Part shown: positions 53,084 through 63,990 of the stretch, in pieces
Layout of the letters: each line of letters starts with the position of its first letter
Position numbering within the stretch: position 1 is the first letter of the stretch
Source of the DNA: Caldilineaceae bacterium
Lineage (GTDB): Bacteria > Chloroflexota > Anaerolineae > Caldilineales > Caldilineaceae
Length of the DNA: 64,000 nucleotides
Reading direction: 5' to 3'
Assembly: GCA_022824685.1 (NCBI GenBank)
Contig: JAJDZJ010000007.1
Span: 1 to 64,000, forward strand
Program-made: the position numbers and the translations under genes
The notes under the pieces: generated by a model
Seen by the model: only the letters and a program-made list of their open reading frames with translations
Told to the model about the DNA's origin: nothing
Database searches by the model: none

Positions 53084-53430
53084 AAGTGGACTGCATCTTC
53101 TGCAAAATCGTCGCGGGGGAACTGCCTTCGCAACAGTTCTATCAGGATGAGCTGGTAACCGCCTTTCAGGACATTTCGGCCCAGGCGCCCGTTCATGTGC
53201 TGATTGTCCCCAATCAGCATTTCAATGATCTGGGCGAAATGGGGGACGCGCAAGCGGAGATCCTGGGGCGGATCGTCCAGGTCGCAGGGCAAATTGCCGC
53301 CAGAGAGGGAATCGCTTCTGAAGGTTGGCGCCTCGTCACCAACATCGGCAAAAACGGCGGCCAGGAGGTATTCCACACCCATTTCCATCTTTTGGGGGGC
53401 CGCCCCCTCGGGCCGCTCCTCTCCCGCTGA
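53080..53430 (+). CDS. Histidine triad (HIT) nucleotide-binding protein
   Basis: 116 residues, HinT-like purine nucleoside phosphoramidase. CIFCKIVAGELPS at the start (Cys-x2-Cys zinc pair), VHVLIVPNQHFNDLGE, then the triad H-T-H-F-H-L-L-G-G near the C-terminus. FCKIVAGELPS and LVTNIGKNGGQEVFHTHFH are near-consensus for the family. The start overlaps the thiamine-binding protein stop. Confidence 0.93.
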   Translation: MKVDCIFCKIVAGELPSQQFYQDELVTAFQDISAQAPVHVLIVPNQHFNDLGEMGDAQAEILGRIVQVAGQIAAREGIASEGWRLVTNIGKNGGQEVFHTHFHLLGGRPLGPLLSR

Positions 53431-53455
53431 ATCCGACAAGACGACCCAAGACAGG

Positions 53456-53490
53456 CGCCGGGGCCCAACTTCTGACGTTAAGCCCCGGCG
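53456..53490 (+). terminator. Terminator-like hairpin after the leuS operon
   Basis: Stem CGCCGGGGC (53456-53464) and GCCCCGGCG (53482-53490) with a 17-nt loop, 26 nt after the HIT stop. The following TCGTATTTC is only weakly T-rich. The remaining roughly 260 bp to the convergent methyltransferase gene contains no gene that I can recognise. Confidence 0.55.
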
Positions 53491-53753
53491 TCGTATTTCA
53501 GTATGATTTCGTGTCTCGAACCCGTAGCCGGGCTTCAAATCTGTCCGCGACGCCGCCAACCCTGACCCACTGACTCAACATGAAGGTCTGCGGCTGTTCC
53601 GCCCCGCCGCCAGCAGAAAAAACTGGTACCCGCGAAGACGGCTGTTGTTTCTGCCAGGACGCATCCTGGGCGTCGTGTTCCACGAAACCGCATGGAACCG
53701 CGCTGCAACGCACCTGACGTCCGGCGCCGTTCAACGCCCATTCTCCGGCGCCC

Positions 53754-54404
53754 TCACTTCACCACGGCCATCGCCAGCCCGTCCGAATACGGAACGACCG
53801 TGCTCATGAGCCTCTCGTCTTTGCTGAGCATTCGCGCAAAACTGCGCATACCCTGCACCCACTCCGAGTCCTGCCTCTCCGGATCGACCACGCTTCCGCC
53901 CATATGGACGTTGTCCCCCAGAATCACCGTGCCCGGGCGGCTATACCGGACTGCATAGTCCAGGTATGCCGGGTAGTTCCCCTTGTCCGCGTCAATGAAA
54001 ATCAGGTCGAACGGCGCTTCGCCCGCCAGCCCCGGCAGCGAATCCAGCGCCGGACCAACCCGTACCTCAATCCTGTCGGCCAGCCCCATCCGCTTCCACT
54101 GCATGCAGGCGAAGTCGGAGTGCTTCTGCTCCAGCTCCAGTCCGATCAGCTTGCCTCCCTCTGGCAGCGCTCGCGCGATCCACGCCCCGCTGTATCCCCC
54201 CAGAACACCAATTTCCAGTGCCTTCCTGGTCCCCGTCAGCTGCACCAGCAACTGAAGGAACTTGCCTTGCTCCGGGCCAATGCTTATCTTCGGGAGCCCC
54301 TCAGCCTCTGCCTCTGCTTGCAGCCGGGATAGATCCGCGTCGTCGCTGTGAAACAGGTCGCGTAGATACGCCTGATATGGATTCACTTCAGCCAACCTGG
54401 ACAT
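53754..54404 (-). CDS. Class I SAM-dependent O-methyltransferase
   Basis: 216 residues of the catechol O-methyltransferase-like (Methyltransf_3) family. SAM site ALEIGVLGGYSGAWIARALP (about 76-95), LIGLELEQKHSDF, RVGPALDSLP, then FDLIFIDADKGNYPAYLDYA with the metal-binding Asp and GTVILGDNVHMGG. Substrate unknown. GAGAGGAA precedes the ATG. It is 24 bp after radA, the last gene of the minus-strand glyA-radA operon. Confidence 0.92.
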   Translation of the reverse strand: MSRLAEVNPYQAYLRDLFHSDDADLSRLQAEAEAEGLPKISIGPEQGKFLQLLVQLTGTRKALEIGVLGGYSGAWIARALPEGGKLIGLELEQKHSDFACMQWKRMGLADRIEVRVGPALDSLPGLAGEAPFDLIFIDADKGNYPAYLDYAVRYSRPGTVILGDNVHMGGSVVDPERQDSEWVQGMRSFARMLSKDERLMSTVVPYSDGLAMAVVK

Positions 54405-54427
54405 TTCCTCTCTCCGTGTTCGACAAT

Positions 54428-55866
54428 TTACTTCAACAGCGCCGCATCCAGCGCCTCGGATACCGTGCGCGCGCCGATGACTTTGATTTCAGCCGGCAAG
54501 TCCGATGAACTGGCTCCGGCATCGCCGCTGCCCGCCTCCCGTCCTTTCCGCCGCAGCGCATGTCGCGGCACGATCGCACGCGCGAAGCCGAGCTTTGCCG
54601 CCTCATGCAACCGCAGCGCCAGCTGGCTCACGCTGCGCAACTCACCGCTCAGGCCAATCTCTCCAATCAGCGCCGCATCCGCTGCCAGCGGAGCATTGCG
54701 GTAGCTGCTCGTGATCGCCGCGGCGATGGCCAGGTCCGCCGCAGGCTCACCGACCCGCAGCCCGCCTATCACGTTCACGAATATGTCCTGCGCGCTCAGC
54801 GAAAGGCCCATCCGTTTGCTCAACACCGCAGTCACCAGCAGCAGGCGGTTGAAGTCGACGCCGTTCCCCGTCCGCCGCGGTTGACTGAACGCCGTCGGGC
54901 TCGCCAGCGCCTGTACCTCCACCAACAGCGGCCGGCTCCCCTCCAGCGGCACGGCGATCGCGCTACCCGCCGCATTCGGCAACCGCTCCGCCAGAAACAT
55001 CGCCGACGGATTCGCAACCGGCGCCATGCCCCGCCCCGTCATCTCAAAGACTCCGACCTCATTCGTGCTGCCAAAGCGATTCTTCACCGAGTGCAATAGC
55101 CGGTAGGCGTGGAAACGTTCACCCTCCAGCTGCAGCACGGCATCCACCATGTGCTCCAGCACACGCGGGCCTGCAATCGCGCCCTCTTTCGTCACATGTC
55201 CTACCAGAAAAAGCGGAATGTTCAGCTGCCGCGACTGCCGCAGCAAATGCCCCGCGCAGTCTCTCACCTGCGAAACAGAGCCGGCCGCGCTTGCGCTGGC
55301 ATTGCTGTGAATCGCCTGCACCGAATCAACGATTACCAGTGCCGGCCTCACCCGCCCAATCTCTTCAAGAATCGTCTCCAGGATCGTGTCGGCCAGAATC
55401 AGCAGCCGCGCCTCGTCCAACCCCAATCGTGACGCCCGCCGCCCAATCTGATAGGCGCTCTCCTCCGCGCTGACGTACAACACCTTGCCAACATGCCGCG
55501 CCACCTCTGCCGCCGTCTGGATCAGCAGCGTGCTCTTGCCAATGCCCGGGTCGCCTCCAACCAGAATCCCCGCGCCCGGCACGATCCCGCCCCCCAATAC
55601 GCGATTCAGTTCAGAATTCTCGAGGACAAGGCGGCGTGATGGCTCATCCGGGATCTCCGGCAGCGAGACGGGCCCTGGCGCGCCGGCAGGCCCTGCACTG
55701 CCGCCGGCAACAACCGTTGGCCTCTCCTGCACCCGGCTTTCCACGAGCGTGTTCCACTCCCCGCATTCCGGGCATCGCCCCATCCACTTCATCTGCGCGC
55801 CGCCGCACTCCGTGCAGATGAACTGCGTTCTGACCTTGGTCGCCACAACCCCCTGCCTTTTCCGAA

Positions 55867-55870
<4 letters not shown>
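54428..55870 (-). CDS. radA: DNA repair protein RadA
   Basis: RecA-like helicase/branch-migration factor. Four-Cys zinc finger (CTECGG and CPECGEW), Walker [15 protein letters not shown], Walker [12 protein letters not shown], the RadA-specific [16 protein letters not shown] and a C-terminal Lon-protease-like domain (from [18 protein letters not shown] onward). 480 residues. The TTG at 55870 overlaps the glyA stop, so coupling is likely; a GTG at 55846 preceded by an AGG-rich stretch is the main alternative start. Confidence 0.94.
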
Positions 55871-57183
<1,313 letters not shown>

Positions 57184-57224
57184 CAGTATCCGCTCCAGTG
57201 CCGAACGATCAAAAAAAGGGGGAT

Positions 57225-57253
57225 TACATACTCTAATGCCGCGTCGTCTTCAA
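57225..57253 (-). promoter_or_regulatory. Candidate promoter of glyA
   Basis: Minus strand: TTGAAG (57253-57248), 17-bp spacer, TATGTA (57230-57225). It would give a leader of about 35 nt before glyA. The -10 is only a partial match. Confidence 0.35.
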
Positions 57254-57286
57254 GTTTTCGTACAGCAATGAGGACATCGCCGGGAC

Positions 57287-57760
57287 TCAATCAGCACCTG
57301 GCGTACTTGTGGCCAACACCTCAATCGTCGGCGTCGGCGGCGCCTCGACTACCTCAACCAAATCGGAATTCACAGCCGTCTCGAATGGCGCATACAACCA
57401 CCCGTGCGCATCCTTACCGATGTTGTCCACAAAAACGATCATCCACCAGTCACCCGCCTGATTCCGACCCACAATCCTATACTCTTTCCCCTCAATCGCG
57501 TGACCCATAATGGTATAATCTGCTCCAGGTCCCGACATGATCTTCATGCCATAATTCTTCACCACCACTTTCGGCACAAACGCACCAGAAACTATACGAT
57601 CAACAGAGGCCGCCGTCGCCACAACTTCCGGAGTAACCAATACCGTCTCCACAACCGGCGTCACACTCAACTCCTCACCTGACCCCATCACATAGCCCAC
57701 AACGCCGCCCACCACAGTGCCAAACAAGATCCAGCCCGCAATCACCAAGCCCCTTTTCAC
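57287..57760 (-). CDS. Membrane-anchored SH3-like domain protein
   Basis: 157 residues: an N-terminal membrane anchor or uncleaved signal (about 5-26, LVIAGWILFGTVVGGVVGYVMG), a Val/Thr-rich linker, then a bacterial SH3-like domain (about 65-125: VVVKNYGMKIMSGPGADYTI, EGKEYRIVGRNQAGDWWMIVF, GWLYAPF) and a Pro/Thr tail. Such domains usually bind peptidoglycan or surface ligands. GTG start. Function otherwise unknown. It lies just upstream of, and in the same direction as, glyA. Confidence 0.75.
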   Translation of the reverse strand: MKRGLVIAGWILFGTVVGGVVGYVMGSGEELSVTPVVETVLVTPEVVATAASVDRIVSGAFVPKVVVKNYGMKIMSGPGADYTIMGHAIEGKEYRIVGRNQAGDWWMIVFVDNIGKDAHGWLYAPFETAVNSDLVEVVEAPPTPTIEVLATSTPGAD

Positions 57761-58127
57761 CTTACACAGATCCCCTGCCTCATTTCAAACACTCACCTTC
57801 TCGACACAGTGACCACGCTCAAATGCCAGATGCCTCACACCACCAGGAGAATTGTCATGCGATGGCACTATTGCATATGATCCCCAAAAAAAGACACAGT
57901 AACTGTAGATATCACACCAGCAGAGAACCTTAGCACGCGCCAACCTATTCGTCAATTTCAGATGGCATATTACCGGCCCGACTGCCCGCATTTGGGCCTC
58001 GTCTCCCAGCCCAAACACGACGCCCCAACTTCCAGCCCGCGCTCTACCTTGCAGCGGACATCGCCTCGTCAAGTCGGCCTATGGTAGAATTGCTCTGGCA
58101 AATCAACAGAAATCCTTCACCTCCAAA
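57761..58127. other. Intergenic region without recognised genes
   Basis: Divergent gap between the SH3-like gene and the SCO gene. A TAGAAT at 58085-58090 is a possible -10 for the SCO gene, without a good -35. Confidence 0.4.
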
Positions 58128-58907
58128 ATGGGCGCATCGATCCAGTCCACTGCAAATACTGTGAAAGGAGCGGGGTTCCAGCCGCGCCCCAAACTCCATC
58201 TGCCTACGACCGTTACCAAGCCCTCCGGCCACATCATCAGCAGGCCAACTGGCCTGTCAGTCGACCCGTTGGCGGCGTTGCAAAGCCGCGCCGCGACCCG
58301 GGGACGCCCAAAACTGATACCGCCCTCCCTCTGCTGCCTCCTCCTGATGGTTTTTCTCTGCGCCGCCTGTACCCGTCATCAGTACACCGGCACAGTGTTC
58401 GAAGAAGACCAACCGGCAGCGCCAATTCGAGGCCAAAACTATGACGGCGCGCCCTTTGAACTCGCCGACCTGAAAGGGTTCCCCGTCCTCCTCTTCTTTG
58501 GCTATACCTTCTGCCCCGACATCTGCCCCCTGACCATGATGGAGATCGCCTCCGCCCAGCGCGCCCTGGAGCAGCAGGCTCCCGCCCTGGCCGCTGACCT
58601 GAAGGTCGTCTTCGTATCCGTCGACCCGCAGCGCGACACGCTCGCCCGTCTGGAGCCCTACATCCACGCATTTGACCCGCGATTCTATGGCGTTCGCGTG
58701 GAGGACGCCGAGCTGGATCTGTTAAAGCCTGCCTACGGTCTGTACACCGAAGCCGCCGAGGGCCACAGCCTTTCCGATGATTACTATCTGCTCGACCACA
58801 CCTCGCGCGTCTTTCTCGTCGACCGTGAAGGGTACTGGCGCGCCCTGTTCAGCGCCGATGTGACCGCCCAGGCCCTTGCCGCAGATCTTCGGGCCCTGTT
58901 CCGTTGA
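58128..58907 (+). CDS. SCO1/SenC family copper chaperone
   Basis: Thioredoxin-fold protein that delivers copper to the CuA site of cytochrome oxidase subunit II. FFGYTFCPDICPLTMMEI holds the C-x3-C copper pair, and LLDHTSRVFLVD provides the third ligand His. VFVSVDPQRDTLARL is also conserved. The N-terminus is unclear: from the ATG at 58128 there are about 70 residues before a lipoprotein-like segment (LCCLLLMVFLCAACTRHQ), so a later TTG or GTG may be the true start. It lies apart from the oxidase operon at 16-22 kb. Confidence 0.88.
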   Translation: MGASIQSTANTVKGAGFQPRPKLHLPTTVTKPSGHIISRPTGLSVDPLAALQSRAATRGRPKLIPPSLCCLLLMVFLCAACTRHQYTGTVFEEDQPAAPIRGQNYDGAPFELADLKGFPVLLFFGYTFCPDICPLTMMEIASAQRALEQQAPALAADLKVVFVSVDPQRDTLARLEPYIHAFDPRFYGVRVEDAELDLLKPAYGLYTEAAEGHSLSDDYYLLDHTSRVFLVDREGYWRALFSADVTAQALAADLRALFR

Positions 58908-58952
58908 CCAACCGGTAACCTTGCCCGTATTTCGTGGCCGCCATCCTATACC

Positions 58953-59558
58953 ATGCGCGCCTTTGTCGCCATAGAAATCCCTCCCAGAGCAAAGCAACAG
59001 CTTCGGGCGCAGCAGGACCGCCTGCGCACTCTTCCTGCCTTGCGCGCCCGTCCCTCCCCTCTCCGCTGGACCGATCCCGAGAAAATGCACCTGACACTGC
59101 GGTTTCTGGGCAAAACCGAACCGCCCCAGCGCGATCAGATGCAAGAAGGGCTGGCGGCCATTGGCAAGAGACATGCGCCCTTCAAAATGGCCCTGTCAGG
59201 ACTGGGCTGTTTCAATTCCTGGAGAAATATGAGGGTCTTGTGGGTGGGAATTACAGGCGACTCAGACGCGCTGCAGGCAGTCCAATCCGAGGTCGAACTG
59301 CTAACCCGCCAAGTGGGATTCGCCCCCGTCACCAAACAGTTTTCCCCTCACATTACCCTGGCCCGAACCGCCCGCAGTGCCCCGCGCGACGCGATGCGCG
59401 CGGCTGCGGATCAGCTGCGTTCGGCAGCCCGGCATGAAGATCGCCGGATTCAGTTGGAATGGAGGGTAAACGAACTGCATCTCATCCGCAGCGTCCTGGG
59501 GCGTGGCGGCGCCCAGTATTTCAATCTTGCCACCTGCCCCCTATCCGCCGGAAACTAA
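58953..59558 (+). CDS. thpR: RNA 2',3'-cyclic phosphodiesterase (2H/LigT family)
   Basis: 201 residues with the two HxTx motifs of the 2H superfamily: HLTLRFLG (about residue 49) and HITLARTAR (about residue 131). The N-terminal MRAFVAIEIPPRAKQQL is typical. Such enzymes open 2',3'-cyclic phosphates on tRNA halves. It follows the SCO gene by about 45 bp and converges with the Amt-like gene. Confidence 0.92.
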   Translation: MRAFVAIEIPPRAKQQLRAQQDRLRTLPALRARPSPLRWTDPEKMHLTLRFLGKTEPPQRDQMQEGLAAIGKRHAPFKMALSGLGCFNSWRNMRVLWVGITGDSDALQAVQSEVELLTRQVGFAPVTKQFSPHITLARTARSAPRDAMRAAADQLRSAARHEDRRIQLEWRVNELHLIRSVLGRGGAQYFNLATCPLSAGN

Positions 59559-59623
59559 CTGCCCTACTGGAAGCGGGGTTCCTCCACAGGCGCCTCAGCC
59601 GTCGATCGGGCAGCCATCTCCTG

Positions 59624-59655
59624 CGAGGGCGGGACTCCCTCTCGCGGGGCCCTCG
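59624..59655. terminator. Hairpin between convergent thpR and Amt-like genes
   Basis: Inverted repeat CGAGGGC (59624-59630) and GCCCTCG (59649-59655), 18-nt loop. No T-run on either side, so only a weak terminator candidate. Confidence 0.3.
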
Positions 59656-59671
59656 ACTCCTCAGCCCGATA

Positions 59672-61048
59672 TTACGGCCGCCTCCGAACCTGCTCCTGCG
59701 GCGCTGCATCTTCACTGCCCCGGACCGCCCTGCCAATTCCAAAGAAGAACAGCCCCAATGGGACGCAAATCAGGCTGCCGCTGACAAAACCCCACAGGCC
59801 CAACCAGACAATGCCAATGACCTGCGCCTGTATCTGACCGAAAAAGTCAGGCCGAAAACCCTGCGCCGCCAGCAACCCCGTGACGCCCTGCCCTTGAACA
59901 CCTAGATAGCTGCCCGCGCCTATCTGCTGCCAGCCAGCGCCGGCCGCGCCGTCGGCGAATATGCCCACACCCAGCAGCCCAATCGCAGCCGGCAATCCCG
60001 CTACGGCAAAGATCCCGGAGCCGTCGTCAAGGCGGAACACTCTGTTAAGCGTAAAAGTCAAGAATGGTACACTGCCCCCGGCAAGCAGTCCAATCAAGAG
60101 CGCACCCGTATGCCCGGGAAACGGCCCCGCGGCCAGTCCCGCAATCGCGCCCGCCGCCAAACCCCGGGCGCTCATCCCCGGGTCGCTCGTCCCGGTCACG
60201 AACCACGTGTATAGCAAGGGAACGGTCACACCGCCGGCGGCATAGAGCAGCCCGTTGACTGCAGTTCGCACAACCGTAAACGCATCCATTCCCGGCTGCT
60301 GAACAGGGCTCGCCCAAGTCCAGGCCAGCACACCGGCCATCACGAACATGGCCCCCACAACCGAGAGCAGCGGCAAATGCACTGCCGGCAAGCCAGAGCG
60401 CGCGGCATCCGTCTGTGCATTCCTCCGCGGCGGCCAAACGAGCAGAGCGGCAAGTGACGCTGAAGCTGAGACCAGAAACACGGTGCCCCCGCCGCCAAAG
60501 TCGACCAAACCGTGCCCCAGGCCCGCATTCCGCCCCAGCGCGGCCAGCCAGCCTCCCCCCTGCACCCAATTTCCCGCCAGAGGATACACTATCCCGCCGA
60601 GCGCCAGCGCGACAATCAAGGTCGCGAGCGCCGGCGCCCGCCCCCGCAACGCCAGCACCGGCAACAACGCCGCCGCCGCCGCCCACGGCGCATGCGCCAG
60701 AAACAGGCCCATCGCTGTCGGCGTCGCCGCCGGACCCGTCAGAAACCAGCCCTCCAGCCCCGCCGCTATCCATCCCACGCCCCATCCTTCCGGAAGCGGG
60801 GTCCACCCCCGCAACAGGGCCGACAGCTCAGGATGATCCGTGTAGAGGAATCCAACGCTCCCGAACTGAAAGGCAAACCCTAGTGCCCAGTAGCCCACCC
60901 CTCCAAGACAAAAGGCTGCCAATCCGCCCAGCGCTGCATCCCACGCCGTCTCAGCTCGCATCCCAGAGGCCGCGACCAGAATCAAGCCGGCCGGCAGCAG
61001 AAATGCAAAACCAGCGGCGGTCAGATGCCAGAAAAAAGTGCTGTCCAT
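59672..61048 (-). CDS. Ammonium-transporter (Amt)-fold membrane protein lacking the twin histidines
   Basis: 458 residues, about 11 membrane helices. Helix 5 region NWVQGGGWLAALGRNAGLGH then GLVDFGGGGTVFLVSASASL closely follows the Amt/Rh consensus (HWxWxxGWL...DFAGGTVVH). RLDDGSGIFAVAG then LPAAIGLLGVGIFAD aligns with the second Amt pore region (D-D-x-x-x-x-F-x-x-H-G-x-x-G). Both pore histidines (VVH and VHG) are replaced, by Phe and Ala. It probably does not conduct ammonium in the usual way; a sensor or different-substrate role is possible. Confidence 0.65.
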   Translation of the reverse strand: MDSTFFWHLTAAGFAFLLPAGLILVAASGMRAETAWDAALGGLAAFCLGGVGYWALGFAFQFGSVGFLYTDHPELSALLRGWTPLPEGWGVGWIAAGLEGWFLTGPAATPTAMGLFLAHAPWAAAAALLPVLALRGRAPALATLIVALALGGIVYPLAGNWVQGGGWLAALGRNAGLGHGLVDFGGGGTVFLVSASASLAALLVWPPRRNAQTDAARSGLPAVHLPLLSVVGAMFVMAGVLAWTWASPVQQPGMDAFTVVRTAVNGLLYAAGGVTVPLLYTWFVTGTSDPGMSARGLAAGAIAGLAAGPFPGHTGALLIGLLAGGSVPFLTFTLNRVFRLDDGSGIFAVAGLPAAIGLLGVGIFADGAAGAGWQQIGAGSYLGVQGQGVTGLLAAQGFRPDFFGQIQAQVIGIVWLGLWGFVSGSLICVPLGLFFFGIGRAVRGSEDAAPQEQVRRRP

Positions 61049-61274
61049 GTTTGTGCAGTTCCTACGTCGGCACGTAAAACTCCAACAGTTGTCGACCGGC
61101 GACCATCCAAGACCGCTGCGCCTCGGGACACTCTCTGCCTCACGCCCGCGCCGCCAACAACATGCCGCACGAACGCCTGCCCTCCGGCAGTCGGCCCGCG
61201 AATCCTGCTCACGCTGACAAGGAACGCGTCCGGTATCGGGTCAAATCATCCGGGAAAAGCTACTCACCGAACCT

Positions 61275-61303
61275 AGCATATCAAAAAATCAGAGCCGGAA
61301 CAA
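61275..61303 (-). promoter_or_regulatory. Candidate promoter of the Amt-like gene
   Basis: Minus strand: TTGTTC (61303-61298), 17-bp spacer, TATGCT (61280-61275), implying a leader of about 220 nt. Weak match to consensus. Confidence 0.3.
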
Positions 61304-61480
61304 AGCACACGCCCCGCGGCGCATCCCGGTCCCGCCCCCTTGCATGTTCGCACCTCGGCCTTTCCCTTCACCGTCATCCCCCTGTAGGGGCGCCCCTGGT
61401 GGGCGCCCTCCCCGCCACCCACTGACCTCTTACCCCCGCCACCCCGTCCCCGCCGCTCCCCCCCAATCTCCGCCCAGACA

Positions 61481-61530
61481 GCAACCCATCCCCCAAATCG
61501 CTTTAATCCCCCCAAATCCCCGTCCAGACA
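61481..61530. repeat. CCCATCCCCCAAATC dispersed motif
   Basis: ACCCATCCCCCAAATCGC then CCCCCAAATCCCC; the first part matches 483-498 in the leader at the other end of the window. The remainder of this roughly 570-bp gap is pyrimidine-rich with no ORF of note. Confidence 0.5.
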
Positions 61531-61574
61531 ACAGCCCCACCGCCCATCCCCGTCGCTTCCAAAACCTTCGCCCG

Positions 61575-61603
61575 TTGGTCTATATTCGGCCAAGTGGTAC
61601 AAT
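61575..61603 (+). promoter_or_regulatory. Promoter of mltG
   Basis: TTGGTC (61575-61580), exactly 17-bp spacer, TACAAT (61598-61603). Predicted start near 61610, only about 9 nt before the TTG start of mltG, so the message may be nearly leaderless. Confidence 0.5.
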
Positions 61604-61618
61604 TCGCTGGCTGTCAGA

Positions 61619-62914
61619 TTGCTGTTGAAGCGGCTTGCCGCCCTGAATCTTGGAATACTGACTGTGGAAAGGGTTGCCCCAACGCACCGCGCCTCCGAAC
61701 AGGACAAAAAGGATCCCTTGCTCTTCAATCTGATTCGGGTTTCCTTCCTGATTCTGGTTCTCTTTGTTCTGTGGAACGTGTTCAGCGTTACGCGCGCGCA
61801 CCTGACCGAGCAGTTCCTTGCGGTTGAATACCAGTCCGCCGCGCTGATCGATCCGGACGAAGGCGAGGACGCCCTGACTCCGGAAAACATTGAGGCCTAC
61901 ATTCTGGCCTTGACACTGCGGCTGCGTGAAGAACAACTCGATATTCCCGCCGGCGACGACCCTCGTCCGCGCGCCTTTACGATCAATCCCGGCGAACCTG
62001 CCCGCTATATCGCCGCCCGTCTCGCCGCAGCCGGCTTTATCAGCGATGCCGACCTGTTCAACCTGTACCTGCGCGTCAACCGGCTCGACAGAAATATCGA
62101 AGCCGGCAACTTTATGCTGGCAGAGTCAATGACCATTCCCGAAATTGCCGGCGAACTGCAGCAGGCCCGTTTCGAAGAGGCGCTCGTAACCATACCCGAA
62201 GGCTTCCGTGCCGAGGAGATCGCCGAACGGCTGGCCGCAAACTTTGTCATCGACAGCGAGCGCTTTCTCACAGCCGTTCGACAGCCCCAATCCCTTGACC
62301 TGCTTTCCGACTACGACTTCCTGTCCAATCTGCCTCCCGGCGCCTCGTTGGAAGGCTACCTGTTCCCCGATACCTATCGCTTCCCTGTCAACGTCAGTGG
62401 GCCCGAGATCGTCCTGGCTTCCATGCTGGACAACTTCAGAAATCGCGTCGGCGCAGACGGCCTGACTGGGGGAACCAGCGGCATCAGCGGCCATGACCTG
62501 ATTACGCTGGCATCCATCGTGGAGAGAGAGGCCGTCCAGGATGACGAACGACCTCTGATCGCCAGTGTCTATCTCAATCGCCTTGCCCAAAGCTGTCGGG
62601 ACGTCGGCGGCCCCTATCTACAGGCCGACCCAACCGTGCAGTACGCGAAAGGCGCAACCGGCAACTGGTGGTGGAAGCCGCAAACAATCGAAGAGTACAG
62701 CCAGGTCGATAGCCTCTACAACACCTACCTTCATCCCGGACTGCCGCCCGGCCCGATTGCCAGCCCTGGCCAGCGCGCCATCGAGGCAACCAGAAATCCA
62801 GGTCAAACCGTCTACTGCTTCTTCCTCGCAACAGGCGACGAAGGCAGGCATGTCTTCGCGCAAACGCTGGCTGAACACGAACGAAATCTGTCGATCTATG
62901 GCTACCAGCCCTAG
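61619..62914 (+). CDS. mltG: Endolytic transglycosylase MltG
   Basis: Cuts nascent glycan strands and sets peptidoglycan chain length. A membrane anchor at about 40-58 ([20 protein letters not shown]) is followed by a LysM-like part and the YceG domain: [13 protein letters not shown], catalytic [27 protein letters not shown] and [18 protein letters not shown]. 431 residues. The start is a TTG without Shine-Dalgarno; a GTG at about 61662 is possible, which would still keep the anchor. Confidence 0.93.
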   Translation: MLLKRLAALNLGILTVERVAPTHRASEQDKKDPLLFNLIRVSFLILVLFVLWNVFSVTRAHLTEQFLAVEYQSAALIDPDEGEDALTPENIEAYILALTLRLREEQLDIPAGDDPRPRAFTINPGEPARYIAARLAAAGFISDADLFNLYLRVNRLDRNIEAGNFMLAESMTIPEIAGELQQARFEEALVTIPEGFRAEEIAERLAANFVIDSERFLTAVRQPQSLDLLSDYDFLSNLPPGASLEGYLFPDTYRFPVNVSGPEIVLASMLDNFRNRVGADGLTGGTSGISGHDLITLASIVEREAVQDDERPLIASVYLNRLAQSCRDVGGPYLQADPTVQYAKGATGNWWWKPQTIEEYSQVDSLYNTYLHPGLPPGPIASPGQRAIEATRNPGQTVYCFFLATGDEGRHVFAQTLAEHERNLSIYGYQP

Positions 62915-62970
62915 GCCGTCGCCTTTTTGTGACCGGATGTGTCGAGAATGCGCGACGGCGCCGCGCTAAC

Positions 62971-63990
62971 ATGAACTGTCAGAGCCATACAAGAGTGACC
63001 GCCCCCTTTTGCGGGCTGGCGAAAAATAGGGCCAGTAAGGTTCTCGCCAGATTCCCATCGGCCCATTTCGTTTACATTCTCTTCTTTTCCCTGTTGCTGT
63101 CATCCTGCTCTCCAACGCGGCCTGTAATGAAAATCGGTCTGTTGGCTCCCTTTGAGGGGATGCACCGGGAGAGCGGATACAATGCGCTGGCCGCCATGCG
63201 CGCCGCGCTCAACGACCATCCTCTGGACGGGGTTGATGTCCTGCCCCTCGCGTTGGACACCTCAGCCAGCCCGTCGCAAGCGCGCCGCGCCGCCCTGAAA
63301 GTGCTCCGAGACGATTCTGTGGTTGCGGTCGTCGGGCCGCTGCAGACAAAAGAGGTCTCCGCTGTGGCAGAGGTAATGGCTGCTTCGAATCTGGACTGGC
63401 AGCTGCCCGCAACCCCGGCCACGCAAGAGGAGGCCCGGGCGTTCATCGAGGCCCTGATCTTCGAGATCGATGGCCGGAACATCGCGCTCGCCGGCTTCGA
63501 TGACGGCTGGCCGCAACTGTCCCCAAGCCAGTGGTCCTCCTCCACCGGAAAGACGGTATCCGCCGCGGCTGACGAAAGCGATGCCGCAAAGGCAGACGGC
63601 GTTCTCTGGCTGGGGGATGCCCCGGGGGGCGCCGCGTTCCTGGCCCGCCTGAGAGCGCGCAACCATAGCGTGCCCTTCTGGACAACGACCGTTGCTGCCG
63701 ACCCGGTCTTCGCCTACCTTGTCCAGGACTACCTGGCAGGTGACCCGCCTGGCCCCGTCTACTGGGCAGCCCATCTGGACGAAAATCCCAGCCTCTACTC
63801 AGGCTGGGCTGATGAAAACGCGCAGCACGCGCCAGCCGCTTTCGCCGTCTACCTTGCTACGCGTAGGGCCCTGACCAAGTTGGCCGGCCAGCCGGTCCTT
63901 TCGAACAACGCGGGGCTGGCAGTCTTTAGGTTCGACAACGAGGGGAACAGTCACATGGCGCATTTTGTACCCCTTCACCCAAGTCCGTGA
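62971..63990 (+). CDS. Solute-binding lipoprotein, ABC transporter periplasmic-binding-like
   Basis: 339 residues from an ATG before NCQSHTRVTA; the frame opens 14 codons earlier with a GTG. A lipoprotein signal (VYILFFSLLLSSC, Cys at about residue 46) precedes a type I periplasmic-binding fold: KIGLLAPFEGMHRESGYNAL is the usual opening of leucine/amide-binding proteins, followed by VVAVVGPLQTKEVSAVAEVM. The second lobe ends at RFDNEGNS. No permease or ATPase gene is seen before the window ends, so it could be a sensor or an orphan binding protein. It starts 57 bp after mltG. Confidence 0.8.
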   Translation: MNCQSHTRVTAPFCGLAKNRASKVLARFPSAHFVYILFFSLLLSSCSPTRPVMKIGLLAPFEGMHRESGYNALAAMRAALNDHPLDGVDVLPLALDTSASPSQARRAALKVLRDDSVVAVVGPLQTKEVSAVAEVMAASNLDWQLPATPATQEEARAFIEALIFEIDGRNIALAGFDDGWPQLSPSQWSSSTGKTVSAAADESDAAKADGVLWLGDAPGGAAFLARLRARNHSVPFWTTTVAADPVFAYLVQDYLAGDPPGPVYWAAHLDENPSLYSGWADENAQHAPAAFAVYLATRRALTKLAGQPVLSNNAGLAVFRFDNEGNSHMAHFVPLHPSP

